Source: Scylla paramamosain (taxonomy: Eukaryota > Arthropoda > Malacostraca > Decapoda > Portunidae). Taken from it: DNA of 64,000 nt. Below are positions 1 through 13,353 of this stretch, one piece after another. Where the stretch lies: the NCBI RefSeq assembly GCF_035594125.1, contig NC_087178.1, positions 12,415,751 to 12,479,750 of the forward strand. The letters run 5' to 3'. The notes below the pieces were generated by a model. That model made no database searches, was not told where the DNA came from, and saw only the letters and a list, made by a program, of their open reading frames with translations. Within the stretch, counting starts at the first letter, position 1; each line of letters begins with the position of its first letter. Both the position numbers and the translations under genes were made by a program.

Positions 1-203
1 AAACTAGGGAGACTAGATGAATACTGCTTACTTTGTCAAGAGCAACTCTTCTACTTAATACTGGATGAAACTGAGATTGAATGGACAAAGGGAAGTAAGG
101 AAATTTACGTGGAAAGTAAGAGTGACTGCGCGAATAAATATTATACCATAAGCATAGGAGCTTCAGGCTGGGAATCCAGGACGCGTCCAAGCCTTGCCCC
201 CAG

Positions 204-283
<80 letters not shown>

Positions 284-345
284 CTTTCCTCATTCGCTCT
301 TATTCCTTCGTTTTACATCGCGTTATCTCGCTCCACACAACACGC
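1..345 (+). repeat. Dispersed repeat R-A, copy 1 (open at the window edge)
   Basis: This block is homologous, in reverse complement, to about 44865-45220. Matching stretches include AGAGCAACTCTTCTACT, GATTGAATGGACAA and AAGGAAATTTACGTGG. Both copies carry a CT/GA microsatellite at the same internal place, followed by a T-rich stretch and a segment reading ACAT/TATATCGCG. The repeat runs off the left edge, so its true end is unknown. No coding capacity is evident, and the element class is not recognised. Confidence 0.7.
205..277. repeat. (CT)n microsatellite inside repeat R-A
   Basis: About 73 bp of uninterrupted CT dinucleotides. The matching position in the inverted copy (44954-45009) is also a GA/CT tract, so the tract travels with the repeat family. 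Confidence 0.95.
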
Positions 346-1884
<1,539 letters not shown>

Positions 1885-4235
1885 CAGCCTGCCCTCTAAA
1901 GACAACTCTCTTTCTCAACATAACATTACAAACACCTAATAACACACACACACACACACACACTTCACTCGAAATTTCAAAATTATCATGGCGACTCCTA
2001 CACCAGCCTTCAAGTCCCCATCTGGGGAGGTGACCACAAATGTCCCCAGGTCGGACTCTACTTCTGACAACGAACCTAAGTGTCTTAACATCCCCCTCAA
2101 CTTTTTTCTTCATTAACTTCTGCAACACCCTACTCGTATTCCTGACCGTCTTGAAGATACGCCCAAAATTTGACCTAAACCTTCCAAACCTTGGTTTAAT
2201 ACAGCTTGGTCTCGTGCTATACATGATAAAGAGGTGGCCCACAAAGGTACTTAAGCCTTCCATCACAAGAATCTCATGCACTTTATATTTCTGCCCGGAA
2301 CCATGCCAAGTCTGTTCTCCAACTAGCCAAAAACTCCTTCATTAACAGTGTCAAAATCTTTCAAGATCTAACTCCCCTCGTGACTTCTGGCATCCAGCCA
2401 AAAATATCTCCAATAACTTTGCTTCTTTTTCTTTCCCTCCTTTATTTCAACCAGATGGCACCACTGCTATCACATCTATCTCTAAAGCTGAACTCTTCGC
2501 TCAAACCTTTGCTAAAAACTCTACCTTGGACCTTGAACGATTCAGGGATTGTTCCTCCCTCTCCTCCACCCTCTGACTACTTTATGCTACCTATTAAAAT
2601 TCTTCACAATGATGTTTTCCATGCCCTCGCTGGCCTAAACCCTCGGAAGGCTTATAGACCTGATGGGGTCCCTCTTATTGTTCTCCGAAACTGTGCCTCC
2701 GTGCTTGCACCTTGCCTAGTCAAACTCTTTCAGCTCTGTCTGTCAACATCTACCTTTCCTTCTTGCTGGAGGTTTGTCTACATTCAGCCTGTTCCTAAGA
2801 AGGATGACCGTTCTAATCCCCTAAAATACCGTTCTATTGCTTTAATTTTCTGCCTATCTAAGGTTTTTTAATCTATCCTCAACAGGAAGATTCTTAAACA
2901 TCTGTCACATCACAACCTTCTTTCTGATCACCAGTATGGGTTCCATCAAGGCCGCTCTACTGGTGATCTTCTGGCTTTCCTTATTGAGTCTTGGTCATCC
3001 TCTTTTAGAAATTTTGGTGAAACTTTTGCTGTTGCCTTGGATATGTCAAAAGCTTTTGACAGAATCTGGCACAAAGCTTTGATTTCCAAAGTACCCTCCT
3101 TCAGCTTCTATCCTTCTCTCTGTAACTTCATCTCAAGTTTCCTTTCTGACCGTTCTATTGCTGCTGTGGTAGACGATCACTGTTCTTCTCCTAAATCTAT
3201 TAACAGTGGTATTCCTCAGGGTTCTATCCTGCCACCCACTCTCATCTTATTATACATCATTGACCTTCCAAACCAAACTTCTTGTCCTTTCCAGTCCTAC
3301 GCTGATGTTACCACCCTGCACTTTTCCCCGTCTATTCATAGACGTCCAACCCTTCAGGAAGTAAACATTTCACGCAGGGAAGCCACAGAACGCCTGACTT
3401 CTGATCTTTCTAAAATTTCTGATTGGGGCAGAGCAAACTTGGTATTGTTCAATGCCTCAAAAAACTCAATTCCTCCATCTGTCAACTCGGCACAACCTTC
3501 CAAACAACTATTCCCTCTTCTTCAGTGACACTCAGCTGTCACCCTCACCCTACACTGAACTTCCTCGGTCTGTCCTTTACTTATAATCTGAACTGGAAAC
3601 TTACATCTCATCTCTAGCTAAAACAGCTTCTATGAAGTTAGGTGTTCTGAGACGTCTCCGCCAGTTTTTCTCACTCCCCCAGCTGCTAACTCTGTACATG
3701 GGCCTTATCCGTCCATGTATGGAGTATGCTTCACATGTCTGGGTGGGGTTCCACTCATATCCCTCTTCTAGATAGGGTAGAATCAAAACCTTTTCGTCTC
3801 ATCAACTCCTCTTCTCTAACTGACTGTCTTCAGTCTCTCTCTCATCGCCGCAATGTTGCATCTCTAGCTGTCTTCTACCGCTATTTTCATGCTAACTGCT
3901 CTTCTGATTTTGTTAACTGCATGCCTCCCCTCCTCCCGCAGCCTCGCTACACAAGACCTTCTTTCTCTTACCCCTATTCTGTCCACCTGTCTAATGCAAG
4001 AGCTAACCAATATTCTCAATCATTCATCCCTTTCTCTGGTAAACTCTGGAACTCCCTGCCAGCTTCTGTATTTCCACCTCCCTATGACTTGAGTTCCTTC
4101 AAGAGGGAGATTTCTAGACACTTATTCTTCAATTTTTGACTGCGGCTTTGGACCCTTTTCTGGGACTGGCATCTCAGTGGGCTTTTTTTTTTTTTTATTG
4201 AATTTTTGTTGCCCTTGGCCAATAAACAATATGTA
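1885..4235 (+). mobile_element. LINE family 1, copy A1 (Jockey/CR1-like), internally deleted
   Basis: The left end (CAGCCTGCCCTCTAAAGACA) is shared with copies at about 35095 (-) and 46220 (+), so it probably marks the family 5' end. The region starting ATGGCGACTCCTACACCAGC at 1989 begins ORF2. The endonuclease is deleted: the frame jumps at about 2117 from the start of that domain to the segment between endonuclease and reverse transcriptase. Reverse transcriptase follows in pieces: fingers 2580-2870, the palm A motif DMSKAFDRIWHKA at 3037-3080, the GIPQGS motif near 3214, and a degraded catalytic motif (YADV for YADD) near 3300. The 3' part ends in a T-rich stretch and GTTGCCCTTGGCCA near 4225. 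Stops and frameshifts make it inactive. Clade placement is from motif memory. Confidence 0.85.
1941..1963. repeat. (AC)n microsatellite in LINE family 1 5' region
   Basis: About 23 bp of AC dinucleotides. The other family 1 copies have a shorter CA-rich stretch at the same place. Confidence 0.85.
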
Positions 4236-4241
4236 TGTACT

Positions 4242-4424
4242 ATGACCGAAGTATAGGAAGATGAATATTATTACTTGAAAGTGGACCTTACGAAAAGTAT
4301 GGGAAAATGAACCGTATGATCAAAGTATAAGAAAATGAATATAGTTACTCAAAAATTTACCTTATTGAAAGTTATAGGAAAATGAACAGTATGATCGAAG
4401 TATTGGAAAATAAATATTATAGCA
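4242..4424. repeat. Tandem repeat, 75-bp unit, about 2.4 copies
   Basis: Three successive units begin GACCGAAGTATAGGA, GATCAAAGTATAAGA and GATCGAAGTATTGGA. The first two are about 75 bp long, each ending GGGAAAATGAACCGTAT or GGAAAATGAACAGTAT. The third is truncated. Confidence 0.75.
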
Positions 4425-5041
4425 ACGGAAGCCTTGTTGGGGCAAAAGGTCGCTCTAACATCACGCGTATATTATGAGGTGTAGAAAACGGGAATGGACG
4501 GAAGCAGACAGAGACAAGCTAGACAGAGCTGTCAGACCGAAGAGGGTCAAGATGGGCAAGCCGCCTGTCACAGTACCAGTAAGTAGAGCCAGACAGTTGT
4601 AATGCAGTCAGAGTAAAAATGTTGGTGTTATATATTGACAAAGAGATATTGAGCACGTGTAGGATGCGTTTCCTCATTGAATATTAGTTGCGAGGCTCGT
4701 GTAGGATGTGATTTTTCATTGATTATTAAATATGAAGGTGATCTGAATCGGAAGTGTAATGTAAATTGTTCGAGATATTTAATGAAATTCATTTGAAGAG
4801 AGATGAAACAGTTTTCGTAGTTTTTCGTTGTTGTCGGAAGTCGTATATGATCGTCTGAGTGTAAATATATGTAAATAATACAAATTAAGTAAAGATTATA
4901 AAAACTTAAAAGCGTTCCCTTGATACCCACAAAAGCCAGTCTTATAGATTAGGGACGCAGTAAGATCGTGCAACATGGAAGCACGACATATGTGTTGTCT
5001 TGCAAATGGTTTTTACTCTGAAAAGAATAACCACTGCCAGT

Positions 5042-5046
<5 letters not shown>
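4425..5046. other. Unassigned region, 4425-5046
   Basis: No gene supported. Two related phrases (GTGTAGGATGCGTTTCCTCATTGA and a similar one 50 bp on) suggest a small internal duplication. The 100-codon - strand ORF here has no recognisable domain. Confidence 0.35.

Positions 5047-5114
<68 letters not shown>
5047..5114. repeat. (CT)n microsatellite
   Basis: About 68 bp of CT dinucleotides. Confidence 0.95.
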
Positions 5115-6166
<1,052 letters not shown>

Positions 6167-6270
6167 TTGTCACCTCACCTCATCAGCCAATCAGTGAACT
6201 GCAGGTGGAGCCTATTTTATGGTAGGTGCCAGAGGTGGAGCTCCTGCCTTCACGGCAAGTTGTACCCTGT

Positions 6271-6282
6271 AGTAGTAGTAGC

Positions 6283-6332
<50 letters not shown>
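6271..6332. repeat. (AGT)n microsatellite, 3' flank of LINE copy A2
   Basis: About 62 bp of AGT with one interruption. It directly abuts the poly-T (poly-A of the - strand LINE). The same trinucleotide repeat resumes on the other side of the LINE at 7463. Confidence 0.9.
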
Positions 6333-7462
6333 ATTTTTTTTTTTTTTTTTTTTTTTTGTAGGAAGGACACTGGCCAAGGGCAACAAAAATCCAATAAAGA
6401 AATATGCCCAGTGAAATGCCAGTCCCATAAAAGGGTTAAAGCAGTGGTCAATAATTGATGAATAAGTGTCTTGAAACCTCCTTCTTGAAGGAATTCAAGT
6501 CATAGGAAGGTAGAAATACAGAAGCAGGCAGGGAGTTCCAGAGTTTATCAGAGAAAGGGATGAATGATTGAGAATACTGGTTAAGTCTTGCCTTAGAGAG
6601 GTGGACAGAATAGGGGTGAGAGAAAGAAGAAAGTCTTGTGCAGCGAGGCCGCGGGAGGAGGGGAAACATGCAGTTAGCAAGATCAGAAGAGCAGTTAGCA
6701 TGAAAATAGCGGTAGAAGACAGCTAGATATGCAACATTACGGCGGTGAGAGAGAAGCTGAAGACAGTCAGTTAGAGGAGAGGAGTTGATGAGACGAAAAG
6801 CTTTTGATTCCACCCTGTCTAGAAGAGCAGTATGAGTGGAACCCCACCCAGACATGTGAAGCATACTCCATACATGGACGGATAAGGCCCTTGTACAGAG
6901 TTAGCAGCTGGGGGGGGTGAGAAAAACTGGCGGAGACGTCATAGAAGCTGTTTTAGCTAGAGATGAGATGTGAAGTTTCCAGTTCAGATTATAAGTAAAG
7001 GACAGACCGAGGATGTTCAGTGTAGAAGAGGGGGACAGTTGAGTGTCACTGAAGAAGAGAGGATAGTTGTCTGGAAGGCTGTGTCGAGTTGATAGATGGA
7101 GGAATTGAGTTTTTGAGGCATTGAACAATACCAAGTTTGCTCTGCCCCAATCAGAAATTTTAGAAAGATCAGAAGTCAAGCGTTCTGTGGCTTCCCTGCG
7201 TGAAATGTTTACCTCCTGAAGGGTTGGACGTCTATGAAAAGACGTGGAAAAGTGCAGGGTGGTATCATCATCGTAGGAGTGGATAGGACAAGAAGTTTAG
7301 TTTAGAAGATCATTAATGAATAATAAGAAGAGAGTGGGTGACAGGACAGAACCCTGAGGAACACCACTGTTAATAGATTTAGGAGAAGAACAGTGACCGT
7401 CTACCACAGCAGCAATAGAACGGTCAGAAAGGAAACTTGAGATGAAGTTACAGAGAGAAGGA

Positions 7463-7463
<1 letters not shown>
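6333..7463 (-). mobile_element. LINE family 1, copy A2, 5'-truncated, inside an (AGT)n tract
   Basis: Read on the - strand, the element starts mid reverse transcriptase (just after the SFLSDRSIAAVV-type segment), passes the SGVPQGSVLSPT equivalent, and continues through the thumb/C-terminal region (ORF 6448-6864). It ends in a 3' UTR with TTGCCCTTGGCCAGTGTCC and a 24-nt poly-A (poly-T on the + strand, 6334-6357). Frameshifts split the coding region. It is homologous to 3230-4225 of copy A1 and better preserved at its 3' end. AGT repeats lie immediately outside both ends. Confidence 0.85.
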
Positions 7464-7512
<49 letters not shown>

Positions 7513-7680
7513 ATACTAGTACTAGTAGTAGTGGTGGTGGTGGTGGTGGTGGTACACTGTAGAGGCAGCAGCAGCAGTAATGGTAGTGGTGGTGGTGGTA
7601 GTAGTGATGGTAGTGGTAGTGATGGTGTTTGTGGTTATGGTATTAGTGGTGGTGGTGGTGGTGGAAGAGAACAGGGAAGG
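7463..7680. repeat. (AGT)n grading into (GGT)n
   Basis: Pure AGT at 7463-7512, then imperfect AGT/GGT/GAT triplets to about 7665. This is the other half of the tract seen at 6271-6332. Confidence 0.85.
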
Positions 7681-8129
7681 GGATACATTCCCTTAAAAAT
7701 TAGTAAAAAGTAAATAAACATGCCGACCACTGAGAGTATTTGTCGACGTAATGCCACATTCTACAAATTGTTTCAGACAAGAAACCAGTATTTTTGTAAC
7801 TACAGCTATAGCCGTTTTTTGTTGTTGTTTTTTTTTTTAACTTTTAATAAAAAAAAAAATCATCTCTAGTTCATAACATTAGTATCTGATCAGTTCACAC
7901 ACATGCAATGTGTATGAACTGAGCAAGTAACACCTGGCCATCCCATTGTACGGTGTGCATACTCTGCACCGAAATATTTAGTCTAACTCCACTCCTGGAC
8001 ATTAAACAAGACCATAAAAAATCACCATCATCTACACAGGTACCATCACGTCCATCACCACTCACATCGCCTTCCCTGATGAGCACATTGCCTCACATGT
8101 AATTCTTCTCCCTGTAATTCTCATCTTCC
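7681..8129. other. Unassigned region, 7681-8129
   Basis: AT-rich with poly-T and poly-A runs near 7820-7860. No gene or recognised repeat was seen. Confidence 0.35.
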
Positions 8130-8265
8130 TTAATAAGAAAATATAGCCACACGGACAACATATTTAAAGCATTTAATTTAAAAACAAAGACGATATACAC
8201 TGTAGATCTCTAAGTAAAAAAGAAAAAATGACAAGGAAGATCACGTTTTCCTTCCATGACAACGA
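8130..8265. repeat. Direct duplication, copy 1 (upstream of gene 1)
   Basis: Homologous in the same orientation to about 9487-9620, which lies in intron 2 of gene 1. Shared stretches include AATGACAAGGAAGAT(C/T)ACGTTTTCCTT and similar wording around ATATACACTGT / ACGTACACTGT. Confidence 0.7.
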
Positions 8266-8371
8266 CATACTTGGGTAGGGAAAGTGTATAAAGCTAAAAG
8301 ATCCTTCTGTTTCCCTAGTTTCGAATTACTTTGATTACACTTTCCTGCATCATCAAATGATTTTTTAGTGT

Positions 8372-8375
<4 letters not shown>

Positions 8376-8444
<69 letters not shown>
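8376..8444. repeat. (AG)n microsatellite upstream of gene 1
   Basis: About 69 bp of AG dinucleotides, roughly 150 bp upstream of the gene 1 start codon. Confidence 0.95.
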
Positions 8445-8446
<2 letters not shown>

Positions 8447-8539
8447 CGTACACACATACATTTGAATACAACTCGAAAAGGTAGCGGTGCATTACTTCAC
8501 CTCAGGAAGAGAATGGTCGTCGCAATGCATGATTAATAT

Positions 8540-8550
8540 TGTTTATACTT
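8540..8550 (+). promoter_or_regulatory. Possible TATA-like element of gene 1
   Basis: TTTATACT lies about 45 nt before the start codon, comparable with the better TATATA matches ahead of gene 2 (14069) and the dead copy (27523). The surrounding 5' region is only weakly similar to those two, so this is tentative. Confidence 0.3.
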
Positions 8551-8592
8551 GACACCTGCTCTCCTCAGCAACACTGTCAGTGGCCACTCAAC

Positions 8593-8604
8593 ATGAAGGC
8601 TTTG
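8593..8604 (+). CDS. Gene 1 exon 1 (signal peptide start, four codons)
   Basis: ATG AAG GCT TTG followed by GTGAGTACAGGC. Gene 2 has ATG AAG GCT GTG followed by GTGAGTACAGGC, so start, donor and downstream intron bases are conserved between paralogs. Confidence 0.82.
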
Positions 8605-11600
8605 GTGAGTACAGGCACATACTCAGTTTCAGATTTCTTGTGTTGGTCGTAGAAATTTCACCATAAAAGTTCATTTTGAAACATGCAGTAGCTTTCAATA
8701 ACTTGCATTACAAAGTACTTACACAGAATCACCTGTCTATCTTCGAAGAAAAATCAGCTAATGGAGATGTAAAATTTGTGATAACTATGGAAATGAGCAC
8801 TAGAACACAAGGAAAGATACGTGCATATTCAAGTGAGGAAGAGAAAACGTACAAAAACTTCGGAGTAGAAATACTAAATTAGATTAATAGTAATGTGTAT
8901 ACATGTTTACGAAACAGTGAGTCTTTGATCCTGGAATACACTTGTATTACAGTGTTTCCTCTCAGGTCTTTCTCATCGTGGTGACCATCACTGCCGTCCT
9001 TAGCAGGCCAAGCATACCAACAACCCACAGCCCCTCGCAGCCACCTTCCTCTCATAGAAGTAACTATCCTATATTGAGAAATCAAATAAGGGGATGGTAC
9101 TATCTTCCGTCGTACGGCAGACTGGCGGGATGGTTTTATCCAGCACCATACAGCTATGTTATGGGAAGATACTATTATCCACTAATTAGCAACAAACTGG
9201 GGACGTGGTACTGCTATCCTTACGGTGAGATCAATTTATACTCCAGTTCTTAGAATCTATCAATATCATCCCTGTTGACAAAGGGCTTAAGTTACCCAGT
9301 CAGTCTGGCTATCGGTTTATTTATATATTTTTATTTTTATTTATTTATTTATGTAATTATTTATTTATTTATTTATTCATTTATTTATTTATTTATTTTT
9401 AGTCACGAAAGTCTCTCATTTTCTATGGTTTGATATTGTGCTTCCATATAATAGTGAAGTGTAGCTCTCTTACTGTGTTGTCTAACAAAGAAAATATAAG
9501 CGCACAGACCGCACAATTAAAACATTTTCTTTAAAAACAAAGGCTACGTACACTGTTGCTCTCTTAGTTAGAAAGAAAAGAAAATGACAAGGAAGATTAC
9601 GTTTTCCTTTCCCTCTCCTGGTAGCGAAATACTTGCGTCCCTTCGGAAGAAAGGGAATGAAGGTAAGAGGATCATGATGTGTGTTGACTGTCTGCCTCTC
9701 TCTTAACCTAAGGTAATTAAAAACAAAACCTTAAAAAGAGTGATCAGCAACGAATATTCATATTTACTTATCTCTCTTTCCTCTCCTACAGACAGTACTC
9801 ACTACAGCTTAGTCTTCCAATCACATGTCGACGAGGACACGATGAAGCAGACCGCTCAGAGCCCTCCCACCTTGAAGCCCGTAATTGAGAGCACTGGAAA
9901 GAATGGTGACATGGCCCCAGACAAATTCACTGAAAGCACTTTGCAAAATTATGCCAACTATCCTACAACAGAAATTGGGGTTGTTGAAAAACATATGACT
10001 GAGAAGCCTGCTAATGTAGCTACTCTGAGGCTTCCCATCATTACTCCTGAATACATCACTAAGAACAATACCGTGAATAATTTTGTTGGGGATCGTTTTG
10101 CCGGAAAGGTTGGTGACTCGTCGACTGACAAGGGGTCAGAGACGACGGTGGAATATACCGTTAAGAAGCATACTACTGATATTACCATTCTAGACACAGA
10201 CCAAAAGACTGAGAACTTAATAAGCCCGAAATTGACTAATATTCTTAAAAACATATTTCCTTTAAATTCTCCGGCTGCCGAAAAAAAAGCTCCAAAAGAG
10301 GCTGCTGAGAATGCTGCTCCTAAGAAAGTTGAAGAGAATGTTCCTGTGGAGGTCACTGTGAGGGTTTCCGAGAAAGGAGTTTCTGAGGAGATTAAAAAGA
10401 AGGCTAATGAAAAGGATGCTCCTGAGGCAGTAAAGAAGTATACGCCTCAGGCTGTGGATAAGGAGGATCTTAATGAGGCTACTAAAAAGACTCTACCGAA
10501 GGAGGCTTCTGAGGTTGTTATCGATAATGCTACTGAGAAGGATGTTACTGAGAAAGTTATAAAGACAGGTGCTCGGAAGGACGCTCCTAAGGAAGCTAAA
10601 GAGAAGGATGATATGAAAAATATTCCAAAAGAGGCAACTAAGAAGGATGCTTCTGAGAAGGCTGTGAAGAAGAGTGCTCCAAATGGGGCTCCAGAACAGG
10701 ATACTCTTCAGGATGCAGCAGAAAATTATAGTGCTAAGGAGGCGCCGGAGATAGGTGTACCAAAAGACTCTGACGACAATGTTTTTAAGGATGCTGCGAA
10801 GAAGGGTGCTCCTAATGATATTACAGAGAATGATATTCCTAAGAAAATCCCGGAGATGGATGCTCTTGAGAAGGATATAGAGAAAAAAGCTTCTGAGAAG
10901 GTCCCAGAGATGAACAACCCTATGGAGACCTCGGAGGAGGAGCTGCCAGAGATGGATGCTGCTGAGGAGGCTCCAAAAAAGGATATTCTTGAGGATGCTC
11001 CAGAGAATGCCATTCCTGAGGATGCTCCTCAGAATGTTCCTGAGAAAGATGTTCCTGAGGATATTCCACAGAATATTCCTGAGAAAGATGCTCCCGAAGA
11101 TGCTCCTCAGAATGTTCTTGAGAAAGATGCTCCTGAGGATGTTCCTGAGAAGGAAGCTTCTGAGGATGTTCCTGAGGATGGTCGTGAGAAGGATAGTCCT
11201 GAGAAGGATGCTCCTAAGGATGCTCCTGAGAAGGAAGCTTCTGAAAAGGAAACTCCTGAGAAGGATGCTCCTGAGGATGCTCCTGAAAAAGATGTTCCTG
11301 AGGAAGCTCCTGAGACGGATGCTCCTGAGAAGGATGCTTCTGAGGATGCTCCTGAAAAGGAAGCTCCTGAGGATGCTCCTGAGAAGGATATTCCTGAAGA
11401 TGCTCCTGAGAAGGATGCTCCTGAGAAGGAAGCTCCCGAGAAGGATACTCCTGAGAAGGATGCTCCTGAGAAGGATGCTCCTGAGAAGGAAGCTCCCAAG
11501 AAGGATACTCCTGAGAAGGATGCTCCTGAGAAGGAAGCTCCCGAGAAGGATACTCCTGAGAAGGATGCTCCTGAGAAGGATGCTCCTGAGAAGGAAGCTC

Positions 11601-12799
11601 CTGAGGATGCTCCTGAGAAGGATGTTCCTGAGAAGGATGCTCCTGAGAAGGATGCTCCTGAGAAGGAAGCTCCTGAGGATGCTCCTGAGAAGGATGCTCC
11701 TGAGAAGGATGCTCCTGAGAAGGAAGCTCCTGAGGATGCTCCTGAGAAGGATGTTCCTGAGAAGGATGCTTCTGAGAGGGAAACTCCTGAAAAGGAAGCT
11801 CTTGAGGATGCTCCTGAAAAGGATGCTCCACACAATGATGCTCCTGAGAGGGTTGCTCCTGAGGATGCTTCAAAGAAAGATGATCCACAGAATGCTCCTG
11901 AGGATGCTCCTGAGAAAGTTACTCCAGAGAATGATGCTCCTGGGAAGGATGTTCTTGAGAATGCTCCAGAAAAGGATGTTCCAGAAGATCTTCCTGAGAA
12001 GGATGCTACTGAGGATCCTCTTAAGAAGGACGCTCCAGAGGATGCTCTTGAGGATGCTCCAGAGAAGAATGCTTCTGGGGATGCTCCTGAGAAGGATTCT
12101 CCAGAAGATGCTCCGGAGAAGGATGCTCTTGATGATGCTCCAAAGAAGGAAATTACTCTTGATGATTCCCCAAAGAAGAATGCTCCTGAGGACGCTTCAA
12201 AGAAAGATACTCCTGAGAATGTTCAAGTGGATGTTCCAGAGAATGTTGCTCCAGAGGATGATCCTAAGAAACATGCCCCTGACGATGCTCCAGAGAAGGA
12301 TGCTCCCAAGAAGAATGATCTTAAGGATAATCCTGAGAAGGATGCTCCTCAGAAGAAAGATGCTCCAGAGGATGCTCCTCAGAAGAAAGATGCTCTTGAT
12401 GATGCTTTTAAGAAGGATGCTCCAAAGGATGATCCTGAGAAGGATGCTCCGAAGGATGCTCCTGAGAAGGATGCTCCAGAGGATGCTCCAGAGAAGGATA
12501 CTCTTGAGAATGCTCCAGGGGATACTTCAGAGAATGGCGTTCCTGAGGATGCTCCAAAGAAGGATGCTCCTGAGGATGCTCCAGAGAAGGATGCTCCGGA
12601 GGATGCTCCTGAGGATGCTCCAGAGGATACTTCAGAGAATGGTGCTCCTGAGGATGCTCCAGAGGATCCTTCAGAGAATGGTGCTCCTGAGGATGCTCCA
12701 GAGAAGGATGCTCCTGAGGATGCTCCTGAGGAGGCAGCGGAAGAACAAGTTGCTATGGAGGCTGCTGAAGGGGACGCTGCCGAGAAGGCCACCAAATAG
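8593..12799 (+). CDS. Gene 1: secreted Tyr-rich leader plus giant Ala-Pro-Glu-Lys-Asp repeat protein (three coding exons)
   Basis: Exons are 8593-8604 (ATGAAGGCTTTG, donor GTGAGT), 8966-9224 (acceptor CTCAG, donor GTGAGA, phase 1) and 9792-12799 (acceptor CTACAG). The pieces join in frame to 3,279 nt, 1,092 codons plus stop. Residues 1-17 form a signal peptide (MKALVFLIVVTITAVLS). Residues 18-90 are rich in Tyr, Trp and Pro, with GWYY, GWFYP and GRYYYP motifs. Exon 3 starts with about 150 non-repetitive residues and then runs for some 830 residues of Pro/Glu/Asp/Lys/Ala repeats. Apart from one Cys in exon 2, no cysteine was noticed. AATAAA follows at 12828. It is predicted secreted, disordered and acidic. 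Function is unknown; an extracellular matrix, cuticle or mineral-associated role is only a guess. Gene 2 at 14.1 kb has the same exon phases, which supports the model. Confidence 0.82.
8966..9224 (+). CDS. Gene 1 exon 2 (signal peptide and Tyr-rich segment)
   Basis: Begins right after TTTCCTCTCAG and codes for the hydrophobic core VFLIVVTITAVLS, then a Ser/Pro linker and a Tyr/Trp/Gly/Pro-rich segment. It ends TAC-G before GTGAGA, giving phase 1. Reading through instead would add eight codons to a stop at 9251-9253, so a short isoform is conceivable. Confidence 0.82.
9312..9404. repeat. (TTTA)n tract in gene 1 intron 2
   Basis: Imperfect TTTA/TTTTA tetranucleotides over about 90 bp. Confidence 0.85.
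9487..9620. repeat. Direct duplication, copy 2 (gene 1 intron 2)
   Basis: Same orientation as 8130-8265. Its presence between exon 2 and exon 3 implies that an upstream region was duplicated into the intron. Confidence 0.7.
9792..12799 (+). CDS. Gene 1 exon 3 (repeat exon)
   Basis: The acceptor TTTCCTCTCCTACAG gives phase 1, continuing the frame set by exon 2 (G plus AC = Asp). Up to about 10260 the sequence is Thr/Glu/Lys-rich and not repetitive. Degenerate repeats follow to about 10980, then strongly homogenised units of GCTCCTGAGAAGGAT, mixed with 12-bp GCTCCTGAGGAT units, to about 12730. The tail, rich in Ala and Glu, ends TAG at 12797-12799. A 3 kb single exon with no stop codon, while many alternative frames carry only composition-driven ORFs, argues for real coding selection. 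Confidence 0.82.
10980..12730 (+). repeat. Coding minisatellite, 15-bp and 12-bp units
   Basis: Units read Ala-Pro-Glu-Lys-Asp (15 bp) and Ala-Pro-Glu-Asp (12 bp). The stretch 11395-11760 is nearly perfect, with higher-order blocks of a few units repeated. All units are multiples of three, so gains and losses keep the frame. The long - strand ORFs here (Leu-Arg-Ser-Ile-Leu type) are shadows of this repeat. Confidence 0.9.
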
Positions 12800-12827
12800 G
12801 ATGCTGAGGATATTCTTATGGGGGCTG

Positions 12828-12833
12828 AATAAA
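12828..12833 (+). terminator. Polyadenylation signal of gene 1
   Basis: AATAAA, 29 nt after the gene 1 stop codon. Confidence 0.6.
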
Positions 12834-12942
12834 GAAATATTCTTGAGGAGATTACTGAGAAGGTTGATTAAAGAAAAAAAAAGGATGCTTCAAATCCGTT
12901 ACGTACTCTTTCTGAGACTCACGTTTAGTGAACGCCTCCCTC

Positions 12943-13085
<143 letters not shown>

Positions 13086-13199
13086 CGTTTCATAACATTG
13101 TAAGTGAATTGAAACCAGAAAGCAACTGGAAAAAAATAAGAAAGTTGTGAACTTGAGTCGTGTCGTATGAGTGTCAACATTCTCGTTTGCAGGAGTAGG

Positions 13200-13353
<154 letters not shown>

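Noticed and set aside
9740..9791. ATG at 9740 as the start of the repeat protein
   Set aside because: The first 17 codons overlap a polypyrimidine tract and CTACAG acceptor; splicing from exon 2 in matching phase gives a secreted protein and is paralleled in gene 2.
10493..11833. 446-codon - strand ORF rich in Leu-Arg-Ser-Ile-Leu, and neighbouring - and + frame ORFs (including 10956-13103)
   Set aside because: They mirror the 15-bp repeat of gene 1 exon 3 in other frames. The exon 3 frame alone has splice support, a signal peptide upstream, a sensible stop and a poly-A signal.
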